64,000 nt of DNA from Saccharopolyspora gloriosae (GCF_022828475.1 NZ_CP059557.1:4077470-4141469); one strand, 5' to 3'. Shown: positions 16,027 to 25,297, numbered from the stretch's first letter. Numbers and translations: made by a program. Notes: generated by a model not told the origin, from the sequence alone.

Positions 16027-17676
16027 TCACCGCGGGGCGGCCAGGGCGCGGCGCAGGATCTTGCCGGTCGGATTGCGCGGGACCGACCGGACCAGTTCGA
16101 CCTCGCGCGGGACCTTGTGCCGGGCCAGCCGGGCGCGGACGAACTCGATGATCTCCTGCGGTCGCAGCTCCGCGCCGGGAATGGGCACCACGTACGCGTG
16201 CAGCCGCTGCCCGAACTCCGGGTCGGCGCCGCCGAACACCGCCACGTCCTTGATCGCGTGGTGGGTCGCGATGACGTGTTCCACTTCGGCCGGGAACACG
16301 TTCTCCCCACCGGAGATGATCATGTCGTCGGCTCGACCGTCCACAAAGAGCAGTCCGGCGGCGTCGAGGTGGCCGAGATCCCCGGTGTCGACGAGCCCGC
16401 CGATCCGCGGTCGTCCGGCGCTGGTGGTGTAGCCGCTGAACATCAGCGGCCCACCCGCGAAGATCCGCCCCACCTCTCCGGCCCGGGTGATGGGCCGGTT
16501 GTGCGCGTCGTAGAGCCGCACCTCGCACCCGCGCGGGCTACGCCCCACTGTTCCCGGTGCCCGGCGCAGATCCCGCGGCGTCGCCACCGCGGCCACCGCC
16601 GCCTCGGTGGAGCCGTACAGGTTGTAGAGCACCTCACCGAGCCGCTGCGCGGCGTCCTCGACCAGTTCCGGCGCCAGCACCGAACCCGACACCACGATCA
16701 CCCGCAGCGTCGATGTGGTCGAGCGCAGGAAATCCGCGTCCAGTTCGAGCAGCCGTCGCAGCACCGTCGGCACCAGCACCAACGCGGTGCACCCGTGCTC
16801 GTGCACCGCGCGGGCGACCTGCTCGGCGTCGAACCTGCGCCGCACCACGACGGTGCTGCCGAGCCCGAACGCCAAGGTCAGCTGCGAGTAGCCGATGGCG
16901 TGGAACAGCGGGGAGGCGATGAAGGTGGCTTCGCCGGAGCGCAGCGGAATCCGGTCGAGGAATTCGGCGGCGCTCAACGCCGAACGCACCTCGCGGCGGG
17001 CGCCTTTGGGGCGTCCGGTGGTACCGCTGGTCAGCAGCACGACGCCGCCCGGGCGCCGCGGCTGCGGCACCACCGGATCGGGTTCCGGTGCGCGCTCGGC
17101 CTCGTCGAGCAGGTCCTCCAGAGTCGTGCCGCGCCGCACTCCGGCGGCGGGCCAGGCTTGGAAGCACGGCAGGCGCAGCCGCGCCTCCTCCACCAGCGGC
17201 TGGAATTCGGCGTCGACGACCAGCGCGGCGGCCTGCTCGTGACCGAGCACCTCGGTCAGTTCCGGCGCGGCGAACCCGGTGTTGACCAGCACCACGTTCG
17301 CCCCGAGCTTGCCGCAGGCCAGCAGGGTCAGCACCAACCAGCGGTGATCCCGGCACAGCACCGCGATCGTGTGGTCTGCCTCGAATCCCCTGTCGCGCAG
17401 CGCGATCGCCATGGCCTCGGAAGCCCGGTCCAGCTCGGCATAGGTCATGCCACCGCGTTCATCGATGAGCCCGACGGCGTCCGGCCTGCTGCGCGAGACG
17501 TGCCGCAACGCCCCCACGAGCGGTCCCCAAGCACGTACGTCGGCGAAGCCGCGCAACACGCTGCCGGGCGAAGTGGGCGAGCCCATCCCGGCTCGGGCGA
17601 GCACCCGCAGCCCGCGGACTCCGTGGACGGTCCTGCGCACCGCTCCCGCGCTGTCGGTTCGGTCTTGCCGTGCCAT
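16027..17676 (-). CDS. fatty-acyl-CoA synthetase / AMP-binding ligase (FadD-like)
   Basis: The product is 549 residues from the ATG at 17676, which has GAAGGGG upstream; the frame continues further but without a better start. It has the AMP-binding P-loop LTSGTTGRPKGARR, the NLYGSTEA motif, the VDTGDLG motif with FVDGRADDMIISGGENVFPAEVE, and the catalytic Lys in NPTGKILRR near the end. The N-terminal 60 residues resemble mycobacterial FadD2/FadD12-like ligases. It activates a carboxylic acid as acyl-AMP and then acyl-CoA. It lies upstream of monooxygenase 1; the 119-base gap with its own candidate operator suggests separate control. Confidence 0.92.
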   Translation of the reverse strand: MARQDRTDSAGAVRRTVHGVRGLRVLARAGMGSPTSPGSVLRGFADVRAWGPLVGALRHVSRSRPDAVGLIDERGGMTYAELDRASEAMAIALRDRGFEADHTIAVLCRDHRWLVLTLLACGKLGANVVLVNTGFAAPELTEVLGHEQAAALVVDAEFQPLVEEARLRLPCFQAWPAAGVRRGTTLEDLLDEAERAPEPDPVVPQPRRPGGVVLLTSGTTGRPKGARREVRSALSAAEFLDRIPLRSGEATFIASPLFHAIGYSQLTLAFGLGSTVVVRRRFDAEQVARAVHEHGCTALVLVPTVLRRLLELDADFLRSTTSTLRVIVVSGSVLAPELVEDAAQRLGEVLYNLYGSTEAAVAAVATPRDLRRAPGTVGRSPRGCEVRLYDAHNRPITRAGEVGRIFAGGPLMFSGYTTSAGRPRIGGLVDTGDLGHLDAAGLLFVDGRADDMIISGGENVFPAEVEHVIATHHAIKDVAVFGGADPEFGQRLHAYVVPIPGAELRPQEIIEFVRARLARHKVPREVELVRSVPRNPTGKILRRALAAPR

Positions 17677-18234
17677 GAACGCCCCTTCGCCGGTCGATCC
17701 GCCGGATATGACCGGCACCACTTTTCGACCTCCCCCGGAGCGCGTCAAGCAAGCCGGTTCGCGGGCGGAATTTTTTGTCACCCGAGTGATAAAGAACCGA
17801 CAGCCGATTCCGCCAAGCGGCGCAGTGGCCCACTCCATTGCGCCGCACTCGAACAGTCCATTTCGGACCAATCGGAGTGATCGACCCACTCCTGTGCAGG
17901 TCAGCGCCGCAGAGGCGGGATCTTTCACGCATCCACCCCTTCGCCATCTACCGTCCACATCGAATGCACAGTGGATTCACCGACTTGGAAGATCGACTTC
18001 ACGACGATCCGCCGCCGGAGATCACGTCGAGGCCCGCACGACGATGCGCCGGGAGGCACGCGGGACCAGCCCGCCGATGAGCCCGCGAAACCGACGCTGA
18101 GCTGGGCTTATCGAGACGACTTGTCGAGGTACCCGACGTTCGCGTTTCCCCCGCTCGTCCGGATTGCCTAACGTCGTGGGCATCCGGGCGAGCCTGCGGG
18201 CGTCGCCGGTCGACCGATCAACAGGAGGGCGAGG
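17677..18234. other. 558-base divergent intergenic region
   Basis: This gap separates the leftward acyl-CoA synthetase from the rightward SDR and must hold both promoters. I see no credible gene: frames through it lack ribosome binding sites and family similarity. The imperfect inverted repeat TCAC-CCGA-GTGA at 17778-17789, after a run of T, lies about 100 bases upstream of the acyl-CoA synthetase and is a possible operator. Local base composition is more AT-rich here than in the flanking genes. Confidence 0.6.
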
Positions 18235-18990
18235 ATGACAGCGCACACACTCGACGGCAAGGTCGCGGTGGTCGCGGGAGGCGGCAAGAACCTCGGCGGC
18301 CTGATCAGCACCAAGCTCGCTGAGGCGGGCGCCAAGGTCGTGATCCACCACCACTCCGAATCCTCGAAGGCGGATGCGGAGCGGACGGCCGAGGCCGTCC
18401 GGGCGGCCGGTTCCGCCGCGGTCACGGTCGCGGGCGACCTCACCCAGGTCGACGACGTGCGCCGGCTGTTCGACGTGGCCGTCGACGAGTTCGGCGGCGT
18501 CGACGTCGCGGTGAACACGACCGGCATGGTGCTGCGCAAGCCGATCGTGGAGACCTCCGAGGACGAGTACGACCGGATGTTCGGCATCAACGCGAAGGCC
18601 GCGTACTTCTTCCTGCAGGAAGCCGGTCGCCGGATCAACGACAACGGCAAGATCATCAGCCTGGTGACCTCACTGCTCGCGGCGTTCACCGACGGCTACT
18701 CCACCTACGCGGGCGGCAAGGCTCCGCTGGAGCACTTCACCCGCGCGGCCGCCAAGGAGTTCGCCGACCGCGGCATCTCGGTGAACAACATCGCGCCGGG
18801 ACCGATGGACACCCCGTTCTTCTACCCGCAGGAGACGCCGGAACGGGTCGAGTTCCACAAGTCCCAGGCCCTCGGCAACCAGCTCACCAAGATCGAGGAC
18901 ATCGAGCCGCTGGTGCGCTTCCTCGCGACCGAGGGCTGGTGGATCACCGGACAGACGATCTTCGCGAACGGCGGGTACACCACCCGCTGA
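18235..18990 (+). CDS. SDR family oxidoreductase
   Basis: The 251-residue product has an N-terminal VAVVAGGGKNLGGLIS nucleotide motif, an NTTG motif instead of the usual NNAG, a catalytic Ser in LVTSLL, and Tyr/Lys in YSTYAGGKAPLEHF. The end FLATEGWWITGQTIFANGGYTTR is the classical SDR C-terminus. The GGGKNLGG and NTTG variants place it near the 3-ketoacyl reductase-like SDRs acting on small substrates, but the substrate is unknown. GAGGGCGAGG precedes the start. A strong terminator follows 31 bases after the stop, so it is a single-gene unit. Confidence 0.9.
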   Translation: MTAHTLDGKVAVVAGGGKNLGGLISTKLAEAGAKVVIHHHSESSKADAERTAEAVRAAGSAAVTVAGDLTQVDDVRRLFDVAVDEFGGVDVAVNTTGMVLRKPIVETSEDEYDRMFGINAKAAYFFLQEAGRRINDNGKIISLVTSLLAAFTDGYSTYAGGKAPLEHFTRAAAKEFADRGISVNNIAPGPMDTPFFYPQETPERVEFHKSQALGNQLTKIEDIEPLVRFLATEGWWITGQTIFANGGYTTR

Positions 18991-19020
18991 ACGGACCGCC
19001 CGGAAGGGTGTCGCAGGATC

Positions 19021-19055
19021 GTGGGGCGGCCGGAGCGGGGGGCCGGCCGCCCCAC
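19021..19055 (+). terminator. strong GC hairpin terminator after SDR gene
   Basis: GTGGGGCGGCCGG and CCGGCCGCCCCAC form a perfect 13-bp stem with a 9-base G-rich loop, 31 bases after the SDR stop and 51 bases before the LtrA gene. No T-run follows, as is common for actinomycete terminators. Confidence 0.75.
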
Positions 19056-19105
19056 GGGCACGGGGGCGCCGTGCGCAGGAAACCAGCTCCGGTGGAAGAA
19101 GGAAC

Positions 19106-20293
19106 GTGGCTGAACGAGGAATCACCGACCGGCATCGGGTCATGCGAGCACGCGACCCGCGCGAGGCGCACCGTGCCTCGACACCGCTGGAGCTGCTGTT
19201 CGACCTGTGCTTCGTGGTGGCCGTGTCGCAGGTCGCCACCCAATGGCATCACGCCCTCACCGAGGGGCACACGGGTGTGGGGCTGCTCGGCTACGTGATG
19301 GTGTTCTTCGCGATCTGGTGGGCGTGGATGAACTTCACCTGGTTCGCCTCGGCCTACGACACCGACGACGTCCCGTACCGGCTGCTGACCCTGCTGCAGA
19401 TGGCCGGAGTGCTCGTGCTCGCCGCGGGCGTCCCGGCCGCGTTCACCGACTTCGACTTCACCGTGATCACGCTCGGCTACGTCGTGATGCGAGTGGCGAT
19501 GATCGGGCAGTGGCTGCGCGCCGCGGCCGAACACCCTGAGGGACGCCGGACCGCGCTGCGCTACGCCGCGGGCATCGCCGTGGTCCAGCTCGGCTGGCTC
19601 GCCCGGCTCGCGCTCCCGCAGCCCTGGGGCCTCGTCGGCTTCCTGGCGCTGGCCGCCGCGGAGATGCTCGTTCCCATCTGGGCGGAGTACCGCGGCGAAG
19701 CCACGAGCTGGCATCCCGAGCACATCTCCGAGCGGTACGGCCTGCTCACCATCATCGTGCTCGGTGAGGTCATCCTCGCCACACTGGCCGGTGTGCAGGA
19801 CGCGATCTCCGAACACGGCCTCTCCCCGTCCGTGGCGCTGGTGATCGTCGGCGGCCTGATCCTCGTGTTCGCCCTGTGGTGGATCTACTTCACCGGGGCC
19901 GAAGCCCGCCTCGGGTCGTTGCGCACCGCGCTGATCTGGGGATACGGCCACTACCTGATCTTCGCTGCGGTCGCCGCCGTGGGCGCGGGGCTGCACACGG
20001 CCCTCGACGTCGCCGAGCACGCCGCGCACACCTCCGCCCGCACCGGCGGGTTCGCGGTCGCCGTGCCCGTCGCGATGTTCCTGCTGGTGCTGCTGTTCCT
20101 GCACCGACTGACCGCCACGGGCGCCGCGGACCGGCCGATCATCATCGCGGGTGGCGCCGTGCTGGTCCTCGCACTGGCCGCGGCAGGCAACGCCATGGGC
20201 ATCGGTGCCACGGTGGCCGCCATCGGACTGGCCACCGCCGCCACCCTCGCCGCGGAACTGGCGAGCGCCGCTCGCGCCGCCCAGAGGACATGA
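19106..20293 (+). CDS. low temperature requirement protein A (LtrA) family membrane protein
   Basis: The 395-residue polytopic protein starts at a GTG with GAAGGAAC upstream. It carries the family pattern: a short basic N-terminus, then STPLELLFDLCFVVAVSQVA, WAWMNFTWFASAYDTDD, HPEHISERYGLLTIIVLGEVILA and GYGHYLIFAAVAAVGAG, with about ten to twelve membrane helices. The Glu and His residues in HISERYGL and GEVIL are the conserved core of the family. LtrA was named for low-temperature growth in Listeria, and its biochemical role is unknown. The LysR-family gene starts one base after its stop, so the two are co-transcribed. Confidence 0.9.
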   Translation: MAERGITDRHRVMRARDPREAHRASTPLELLFDLCFVVAVSQVATQWHHALTEGHTGVGLLGYVMVFFAIWWAWMNFTWFASAYDTDDVPYRLLTLLQMAGVLVLAAGVPAAFTDFDFTVITLGYVVMRVAMIGQWLRAAAEHPEGRRTALRYAAGIAVVQLGWLARLALPQPWGLVGFLALAAAEMLVPIWAEYRGEATSWHPEHISERYGLLTIIVLGEVILATLAGVQDAISEHGLSPSVALVIVGGLILVFALWWIYFTGAEARLGSLRTALIWGYGHYLIFAAVAAVGAGLHTALDVAEHAAHTSARTGGFAVAVPVAMFLLVLLFLHRLTATGAADRPIIIAGGAVLVLALAAAGNAMGIGATVAAIGLATAATLAAELASAARAAQRT

Positions 20294-20294
20294 C

Positions 20295-21170
20295 GTGGGC
20301 CTGGACCTGCGCAAGCTGGAGCACCTGGTCGCCGTCGCCGAAGAGGGCGGTTTCACCCGCGCGGCGACCAGGCTGCACCTGTCCCAGCAGGCGCTGAGCA
20401 CCTCCGTGCGCAGCCTCGAACGCGAGGTCGGCGTCCCGCTGCTGCGCCGCGACGCCGCCGGCGTCACCCCGCTACCCGCCGGGCAGGCGCTCATCGACGA
20501 CGCCCGCATCCTCAACGGCATCGCCCGCTCGGCGCTGCACCGGGCACGCCGCATCGGCCGAGGCGGCTCCGAGACGCTGCGCATCGGGCACACCCCGGCG
20601 GTGACCAGCGACGAGGTCACCGCACTCGTGCACACCGCGCTGGCGGAGCTGCCCGGTCTGCACACCGACGTGCACCAGCACTACCCGCCGCGGCTGACCG
20701 ATGACCTGCTCAGCGGCGAGATCGACCTCGGCCTCTGCCGCGGCATCCGACCCGAGCACGGGCTGACCCGCAGCACCCTCACCCAGGACCGGCTGGCCGT
20801 CGCCGTCGCCGTGGACCACCACCTCGCCGGGCGGGAACACGTGCAGCTGACCGAGCTGGCCCGCGAACGCCTCGTGGTCTGGGGAGATCCCGGCCGGTCC
20901 GGCTACACCGACCTGTTGCTCGACCACTGCCGCCAAGCCGGGTTCGAACCGGACTACCTGCGCAATCCGATCCAGGGCACTCCACCGGTCACGGCCGTGA
21001 TCGGGACCGACTGCGTCGCACTGGTGACCGCACCTCCAGGGCCGGCCGCGGGCGGGAGAACCCAGGTCGTCGAGCTGCGCCCGACGCTGCTCGCCCCGCT
21101 GCACGCGCTGTGGCCCGCGCACATCAACCACGCCACCCGCGACGCCTTCCTCCGCGCCACCGGCGGCTGA
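20295..21170 (+). CDS. LysR family transcriptional regulator
   Basis: I chose the GTG at 20295 (AGAGGA upstream), giving 291 residues; longer in-frame starts lie inside the LtrA gene. The N-terminal HTH is LRKLEHLVAVAEEGGFTRAATRLHLSQQALSTSVRSLEREVGVPLLRRD, followed by a periplasmic-binding-like effector domain beginning SETLRIGHTPAV. It begins one base after the LtrA stop, so translation is probably coupled. LysR proteins usually act on divergent or adjacent genes, but here the partner is upstream in the same operon, which suggests autoregulation of the pair. Confidence 0.93.
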   Translation: MGLDLRKLEHLVAVAEEGGFTRAATRLHLSQQALSTSVRSLEREVGVPLLRRDAAGVTPLPAGQALIDDARILNGIARSALHRARRIGRGGSETLRIGHTPAVTSDEVTALVHTALAELPGLHTDVHQHYPPRLTDDLLSGEIDLGLCRGIRPEHGLTRSTLTQDRLAVAVAVDHHLAGREHVQLTELARERLVVWGDPGRSGYTDLLLDHCRQAGFEPDYLRNPIQGTPPVTAVIGTDCVALVTAPPGPAAGGRTQVVELRPTLLAPLHALWPAHINHATRDAFLRATGG

Positions 21171-21270
21171 CTCCCGGGCGAGCTCACCAGGCGGCTCCGT
21201 TCACCAGGCCGGGCCACGGCCGCGCGGTTAGCCTCCGAAACCACGAGCCGTCTCGGAAGGAGCTCGCCTC

Positions 21271-23661
21271 GTGACTCAGCCGCCACGCCGCCTGTTGCTG
21301 GTCAGCGCCACCATCGGCGAAGGGCACAACGCCACCGCACGAGCAGTCGAAGAAGCGGCCCGCGCCCGTTGGCCGGAGTGCACGGTGACGTGGGCGGACG
21401 CGTTGGAGCTGATGGGCTCCTGGGTGCCCCGGACGTTCCAGCGCATCTACGTGACCAACGTCGAGTCGACGCCGTGGCTCTACGACTTCTTCTACGCGGC
21501 GCTGTGGCGGCAGCGCTGGTTCGCCGACGGCTGCCGCCGCTTCGTGGGCTCCTGGTGCGGGCGGCGGCTGCGCCCGCTGCTGGCGGCGCGGCGCCCGGAC
21601 CTGATCGTCTCGACATATCCGCTGGGCACCGCAGGATTGGACTGGCTGCGCCGACGAGGTGAGCTGGACGCGCCGATCGCGGCGGTGATCTCCGACTTCG
21701 CCCCGCACCCGTTCTGGGTGTACTCCGAGATCGACCTGCACTACGTGATGAGCGAGAACGGGCTGCGTGCCGCACATCGCGCGCAACCCCGCTCGGTGCA
21801 CGCCGTGAGCGCCCCACCCGTGGAGACCCGGTTCCGCCCGCGCGAGAAGTCCGCCGCACGCCGGGACTGCGGGCTGCCCACCGAGGGCCGGATCCTGCTG
21901 ATCTCCTGCGGCTCACTGGGTTTCGGTTCCGTCGAACGCGCCGCCGACGCCGCGCTGCGCACCGGGATCGACCACGTGGTCGTGCTGTGCGGCCACAATG
22001 AGCCGCTGCTGCGCCGGCTGCGGGACCGCGCGGAGCAGGACGCGCGCCTGATCCCGCTGAGCTGGGTGCGGGACGTGCCCGCCTACACGGCGGCGGCCGA
22101 CGTGGTGGTGACCAACGCGGGCGGTGCGACCGCGCTGGAAGCACTCGCCTGCGGACGCCCGGTCCTGATGGTGGAGCCCATCGCCGGGCACGGCCGCGCC
22201 AACGCCCGACTGATGGCCGAGGCGGGGCTGGCCGAGCTGTGCGAAGACGGGGACGCGCTGACCCGGACGCTGCACCTGCTGATCACCGAACCGGCGGCAC
22301 TGCGCGACGCCGAGCAGCGCGTGCTCGACCACCTCGCCGCCACCGGCCGGTTCGCGGACCAGGTCGCCGAACTCGCGCACCTGCGAGTGCCGTCGAAACC
22401 TCGGCGGCTACGCGGTCAGGACGCGTTCTTCGTGCACGCCGACACCCCGGTCGTTCCCCAGCAGACCGGCGCCGTCCTGTCGCTGAGCACCACGGACCGG
22501 GCAATGACGACCGCCGACTGGATCGACCACCTCGGCCGCCTGATCAGCACCAGGGCACCGGACCTGCCGATGCTGCGTCACCGCCTGAGCACGCCGCCCG
22601 GCCACCGGCCGTACTGGGTCCCGGTCCGGGAGTTCACCGTCTCCGAGCACCTGAGCCACCACGAACTGCGCACTGCCGACCCCGCCGAACGGGAGAAGGT
22701 CGAACGCGAGTTCTTCACGGCTCCGTTGCGCCGCGACCGCCCGCCCTGGTCGATGAAACTGGTCCGCCGTCCGGGCGCCGAGCTGGTGACGATCCTGGTC
22801 AAAATGCATCACGCGCTGGGCGACGGGCTGGTCATGACGTCCTCGCTGCTGCGGCTCCTCGCCGACTCACCACCGCAGGCCCCCGCTCCCGTCGTCCCGG
22901 TGCCGTCACATCCGCGCCGCGCCGCGGCGGTGCTGCGCGGCCTGCTCAGCCTCGCCGCGACGAGCACCGCGCCCACCGCGACGCGGGGAAGCAGTACCTC
23001 CGCCCGCCGATTCGCGTGGCTGGAGCTGCCCGCCGAGGAGGTACGAGCATGCGCCGCCGCGCATCGGGTCAGTCGCAGCGCGCTGCTGCTGGCGACACTG
23101 GCCGAAGCGCTGCACCGGCTCGATGAGAACAACACGACGCAGCATTCGATCCGCGCGATGGTGCCGCGCAGCACCGGCGAGGGCAACGACGAGTTCGGCA
23201 ATCACACGGCCGGAGTGCCGGTCGACCTCCCGCTGGGGCAGATGGTTCCCAGGCGCCGTCTCAACGAGGTCGCGGCCCGGCTCGCCCACTCCCAGGGGCA
23301 CGGGCGCCCCGCCGCGGCCGCGGCCGTGCTCCGGGCGCTCGCCGCGCTGCCCGCTCCGCTGCACGCCGAAGCGGTGCGCGCGACGTACCGCGCGCGCTTC
23401 TTCCGGACCATCGTCTCGATCATGCCCGGCGGCTTCGACACGACGCTGGTCGCCGGGGCACCGTTGCACACGGTGCATCCCGTGCTGCCGTTGGCCGACG
23501 GAGTGGGGCTGGCCGTCGGCATGTTCCATTGGAACGAGCGCACCGGCATCGGCGTCACCACCGACCCCGGGTTGTTCGCGGACGTGGACGAGCTCGCCGA
23601 CCAACTCCGGCACGCGTTCACCGCGCTGCGCGACGCCGAGCCGGCGGACGTGGGCTCGTGA
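21271..23661 (+). CDS. fusion of MGDG-synthase/UgtP-type glycosyltransferase and WS/DGAT-type acyltransferase
   Basis: This 796-residue protein joins two enzymes. Residues 1-375 are a GT28/GT-B glycosyltransferase of the diacylglycerol-glycosyltransferase type: SATIGEGHNATARAV at 11-25, DFAPHPFW, and the nucleotide-sugar motif TNAGGATALEALACGRPVLM near 281-300. Residues about 385-790 are a wax ester synthase/diacylglycerol acyltransferase domain with DAFFVHAD at its start, the catalytic HHALGDG at 513-519, and later PRSTGEGNDEFGNHTAG. A single polypeptide could glycosylate a lipid and then acylate it. The stop overlaps the start of the DMT-type membrane gene (GTGA), followed by an SDR, forming a probable lipid-assembly operon. 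Both domains are full length with no internal start needed. The substrate is unknown. Confidence 0.85.
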   Translation: MTQPPRRLLLVSATIGEGHNATARAVEEAARARWPECTVTWADALELMGSWVPRTFQRIYVTNVESTPWLYDFFYAALWRQRWFADGCRRFVGSWCGRRLRPLLAARRPDLIVSTYPLGTAGLDWLRRRGELDAPIAAVISDFAPHPFWVYSEIDLHYVMSENGLRAAHRAQPRSVHAVSAPPVETRFRPREKSAARRDCGLPTEGRILLISCGSLGFGSVERAADAALRTGIDHVVVLCGHNEPLLRRLRDRAEQDARLIPLSWVRDVPAYTAAADVVVTNAGGATALEALACGRPVLMVEPIAGHGRANARLMAEAGLAELCEDGDALTRTLHLLITEPAALRDAEQRVLDHLAATGRFADQVAELAHLRVPSKPRRLRGQDAFFVHADTPVVPQQTGAVLSLSTTDRAMTTADWIDHLGRLISTRAPDLPMLRHRLSTPPGHRPYWVPVREFTVSEHLSHHELRTADPAEREKVEREFFTAPLRRDRPPWSMKLVRRPGAELVTILVKMHHALGDGLVMTSSLLRLLADSPPQAPAPVVPVPSHPRRAAAVLRGLLSLAATSTAPTATRGSSTSARRFAWLELPAEEVRACAAAHRVSRSALLLATLAEALHRLDENNTTQHSIRAMVPRSTGEGNDEFGNHTAGVPVDLPLGQMVPRRRLNEVAARLAHSQGHGRPAAAAAVLRALAALPAPLHAEAVRATYRARFFRTIVSIMPGGFDTTLVAGAPLHTVHPVLPLADGVGLAVGMFHWNERTGIGVTTDPGLFADVDELADQLRHAFTALRDAEPADVGS

Positions 23662-24557
23662 GCTCGACGGGCACGATGCTGGGCGTGGCGGTGCCCGCCG
23701 CCGTGCTCGGCGCGGCCGGGTTCGGCCTGGCCAGCGCCGTGCAGCAGCGGGCGACCAAGCAGGTGCCCACCAGCCGCACGCTGGATCCCCGGCTGCTGTG
23801 GGATCTGGTGCGCAAGCCGATCTGGGTGCTCAGCATCGGGACCGTCCTGGCGGGCCTCGCGCTGCAGATGGTGGCGCTCGCGTTCGGGCCGCTGGTCCTG
23901 GTGCAGCCGCTGCTGGTGACCTCGGTGCTGTTCGGGGCGGTGTTCGCGGCGGGCATGGCGCACCGCAAGCTCGACCGGGTCCTGGTGCTCGGCGCGCTGG
24001 CCGTGATGGCGGGACTGGCCGTGTTCCTGCTGCTGGCCCGCCCCGCGGGTGAGGGCACCGGGTTCACGGCATCGGCCGACGTCCGGCCGCTGGCGGTGCT
24101 GCTGGCAGTGGTCGTGGTGGGGTGCGTGCTGGCCGCGAACCGGTTCCCCGGCGAGGTGCGGGTGCTGTCGCTCGCCCTGGCCACCGGCGTCCTCTACGGC
24201 GTCACCGCGGGCCTGATCAAGGTCGTCGCCGAACAACTCCGCCACGGCGGCATCGCCGAACCGTTCACTCAGCCGAGCCTCTACGTCGTGTGCGCGCTGG
24301 GGCCGGTGGGGTTCCTGCTGAGCCAGAACACCTTCCAGCAGGGCAAGTTCATCTCCCCCGCGCTGGCGGTCATCACCGCGGTCGATCCGCTGGTGGGCAT
24401 GGCGATCGGAGTGAGCTGGCTCGGCGAGCGCATCGAGACCTCACCACCCGCGCTGGTGGGGCAGGCCTTCGCCGCGATGGCGTTGCTGGTGGGGATCTGG
24501 GTGCTGACCCATCGCGGCGAGCACCTGAGACGGGTCGCGGAGATGCGCGCCGGATGA
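23658..24557 (+). CDS. DMT-superfamily (EamA-like) integral membrane protein
   Basis: The GTG at 23658 overlaps the stop of the fusion gene by 4 bases and gives 299 residues; frames extending upstream run inside that gene. The protein has nine to ten hydrophobic helices in a DMT layout, with AVLGAAGFGLASAVQQRATKQ at the start and FLLSQNTFQQGKFISPALAVITAVDPLVGMAIG in the second half, resembling NIPA/EamA-type permeases. Members of this superfamily transport metabolites or flip lipid-linked sugars. Tight coupling to a glycolipid-type enzyme makes a lipid flippase role attractive but unproven. Confidence 0.8.
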   Translation: MSSTGTMLGVAVPAAVLGAAGFGLASAVQQRATKQVPTSRTLDPRLLWDLVRKPIWVLSIGTVLAGLALQMVALAFGPLVLVQPLLVTSVLFGAVFAAGMAHRKLDRVLVLGALAVMAGLAVFLLLARPAGEGTGFTASADVRPLAVLLAVVVVGCVLAANRFPGEVRVLSLALATGVLYGVTAGLIKVVAEQLRHGGIAEPFTQPSLYVVCALGPVGFLLSQNTFQQGKFISPALAVITAVDPLVGMAIGVSWLGERIETSPPALVGQAFAAMALLVGIWVLTHRGEHLRRVAEMRAG

Positions 24558-24567
24558 GGTGGCCCGA

Positions 24568-25281
24568 ATGACGTGGCACAGCGCCCTGGTGACCGGCGGT
24601 TCCTCCGGCATCGGCGCCGCGCTCGCGTTGGAGCTGGGCTCGATGGGGTGCGAGCCGGTGCTGGTCGGCCGCGACGCCGAGCGGCTCGCCACCGTCGCCC
24701 GCCGCAGCGGTGGCCGCCCGCTGGTGGCGGATCTGACCGATCCCGCCGGGCTGGACCGGGCGGCCACGGCCGCCGCCGACACCGACCTCGTGATCAACAA
24801 CGCCGGATTCGGCTGCGCGGCACCGCTATCGGCGATGTCGGGCCGGCTCGTGGACGAGCTGATCGCGCTGAACCTCACCGCCCCGCTGCAGCTGACCCGC
24901 GCGGCGCTGCCCGATCTGGCGCGGCGCGGCGGTCAGGTCGGATTCGTCTCGTCCATCGCCGTGGTGGGCGTGCGGGAGGAGGCGGTGTACGCGGCGACGA
25001 AAGCGGGGCTGCGCGCCTTCGCCGCCAGCGTGGCCCACGAAGGTGTACCGGTGACGACCGTGTTCCCCGGCGTGGTGAACACCCGCTTCTTCGATCGGCG
25101 CGGCCCCTGCACTCGCCGCCGTCCCCGTCCCGTGCCGCCGGAGCGGGTGGCGCACGTGTTGCTGCGAGCGCTGGCGGAGGGGACCTCCGAGGTGTTCGTA
25201 CCGAGTTGGCTGGGTCTCGCCGCCCGCGCGCACGGCGCGCTGCCGGGAACGTTCCACCGGTTGGCTCGACGCTTCGGCTGA
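24568..25281 (+). CDS. SDR family oxidoreductase, last gene of the fusion-gene cassette
   Basis: I chose the ATG at 24568, which has GAGG eight bases upstream; a GTG at 24559 is also in frame. The 237-residue product has VTGGSSGIGAALALEL, the NNAGFG motif, Ser in FVSSIAVVG and Tyr/Lys in YAATKAGLRAF. It resembles SDRs acting on long-chain or acyl substrates, with a short hydrophobic C-terminus (GTFHRLARRFG). It begins 10 bases after the DMT-type gene and is probably translated from the same mRNA. Confidence 0.9.
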   Translation: MTWHSALVTGGSSGIGAALALELGSMGCEPVLVGRDAERLATVARRSGGRPLVADLTDPAGLDRAATAAADTDLVINNAGFGCAAPLSAMSGRLVDELIALNLTAPLQLTRAALPDLARRGGQVGFVSSIAVVGVREEAVYAATKAGLRAFAASVAHEGVPVTTVFPGVVNTRFFDRRGPCTRRRPRPVPPERVAHVLLRALAEGTSEVFVPSWLGLAARAHGALPGTFHRLARRFG

Positions 25282-25297
25282 CCGGGCGGCGACGGCC

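Noticed and set aside
12294-16432. Long plus-strand open frames of 690-723 codons over the GMC oxidoreductase and monooxygenase 1
   Set aside because: They are antisense to genes with full family motifs and have His/Arg/Gly-rich composition typical of GC-driven shadow frames.
16027-17958. Longer start for the acyl-CoA ligase at 17958
   Set aside because: The extra 94 residues have no similarity to ligases and cross the AT-richer promoter region; the ATG at 17676 has a good ribosome site.
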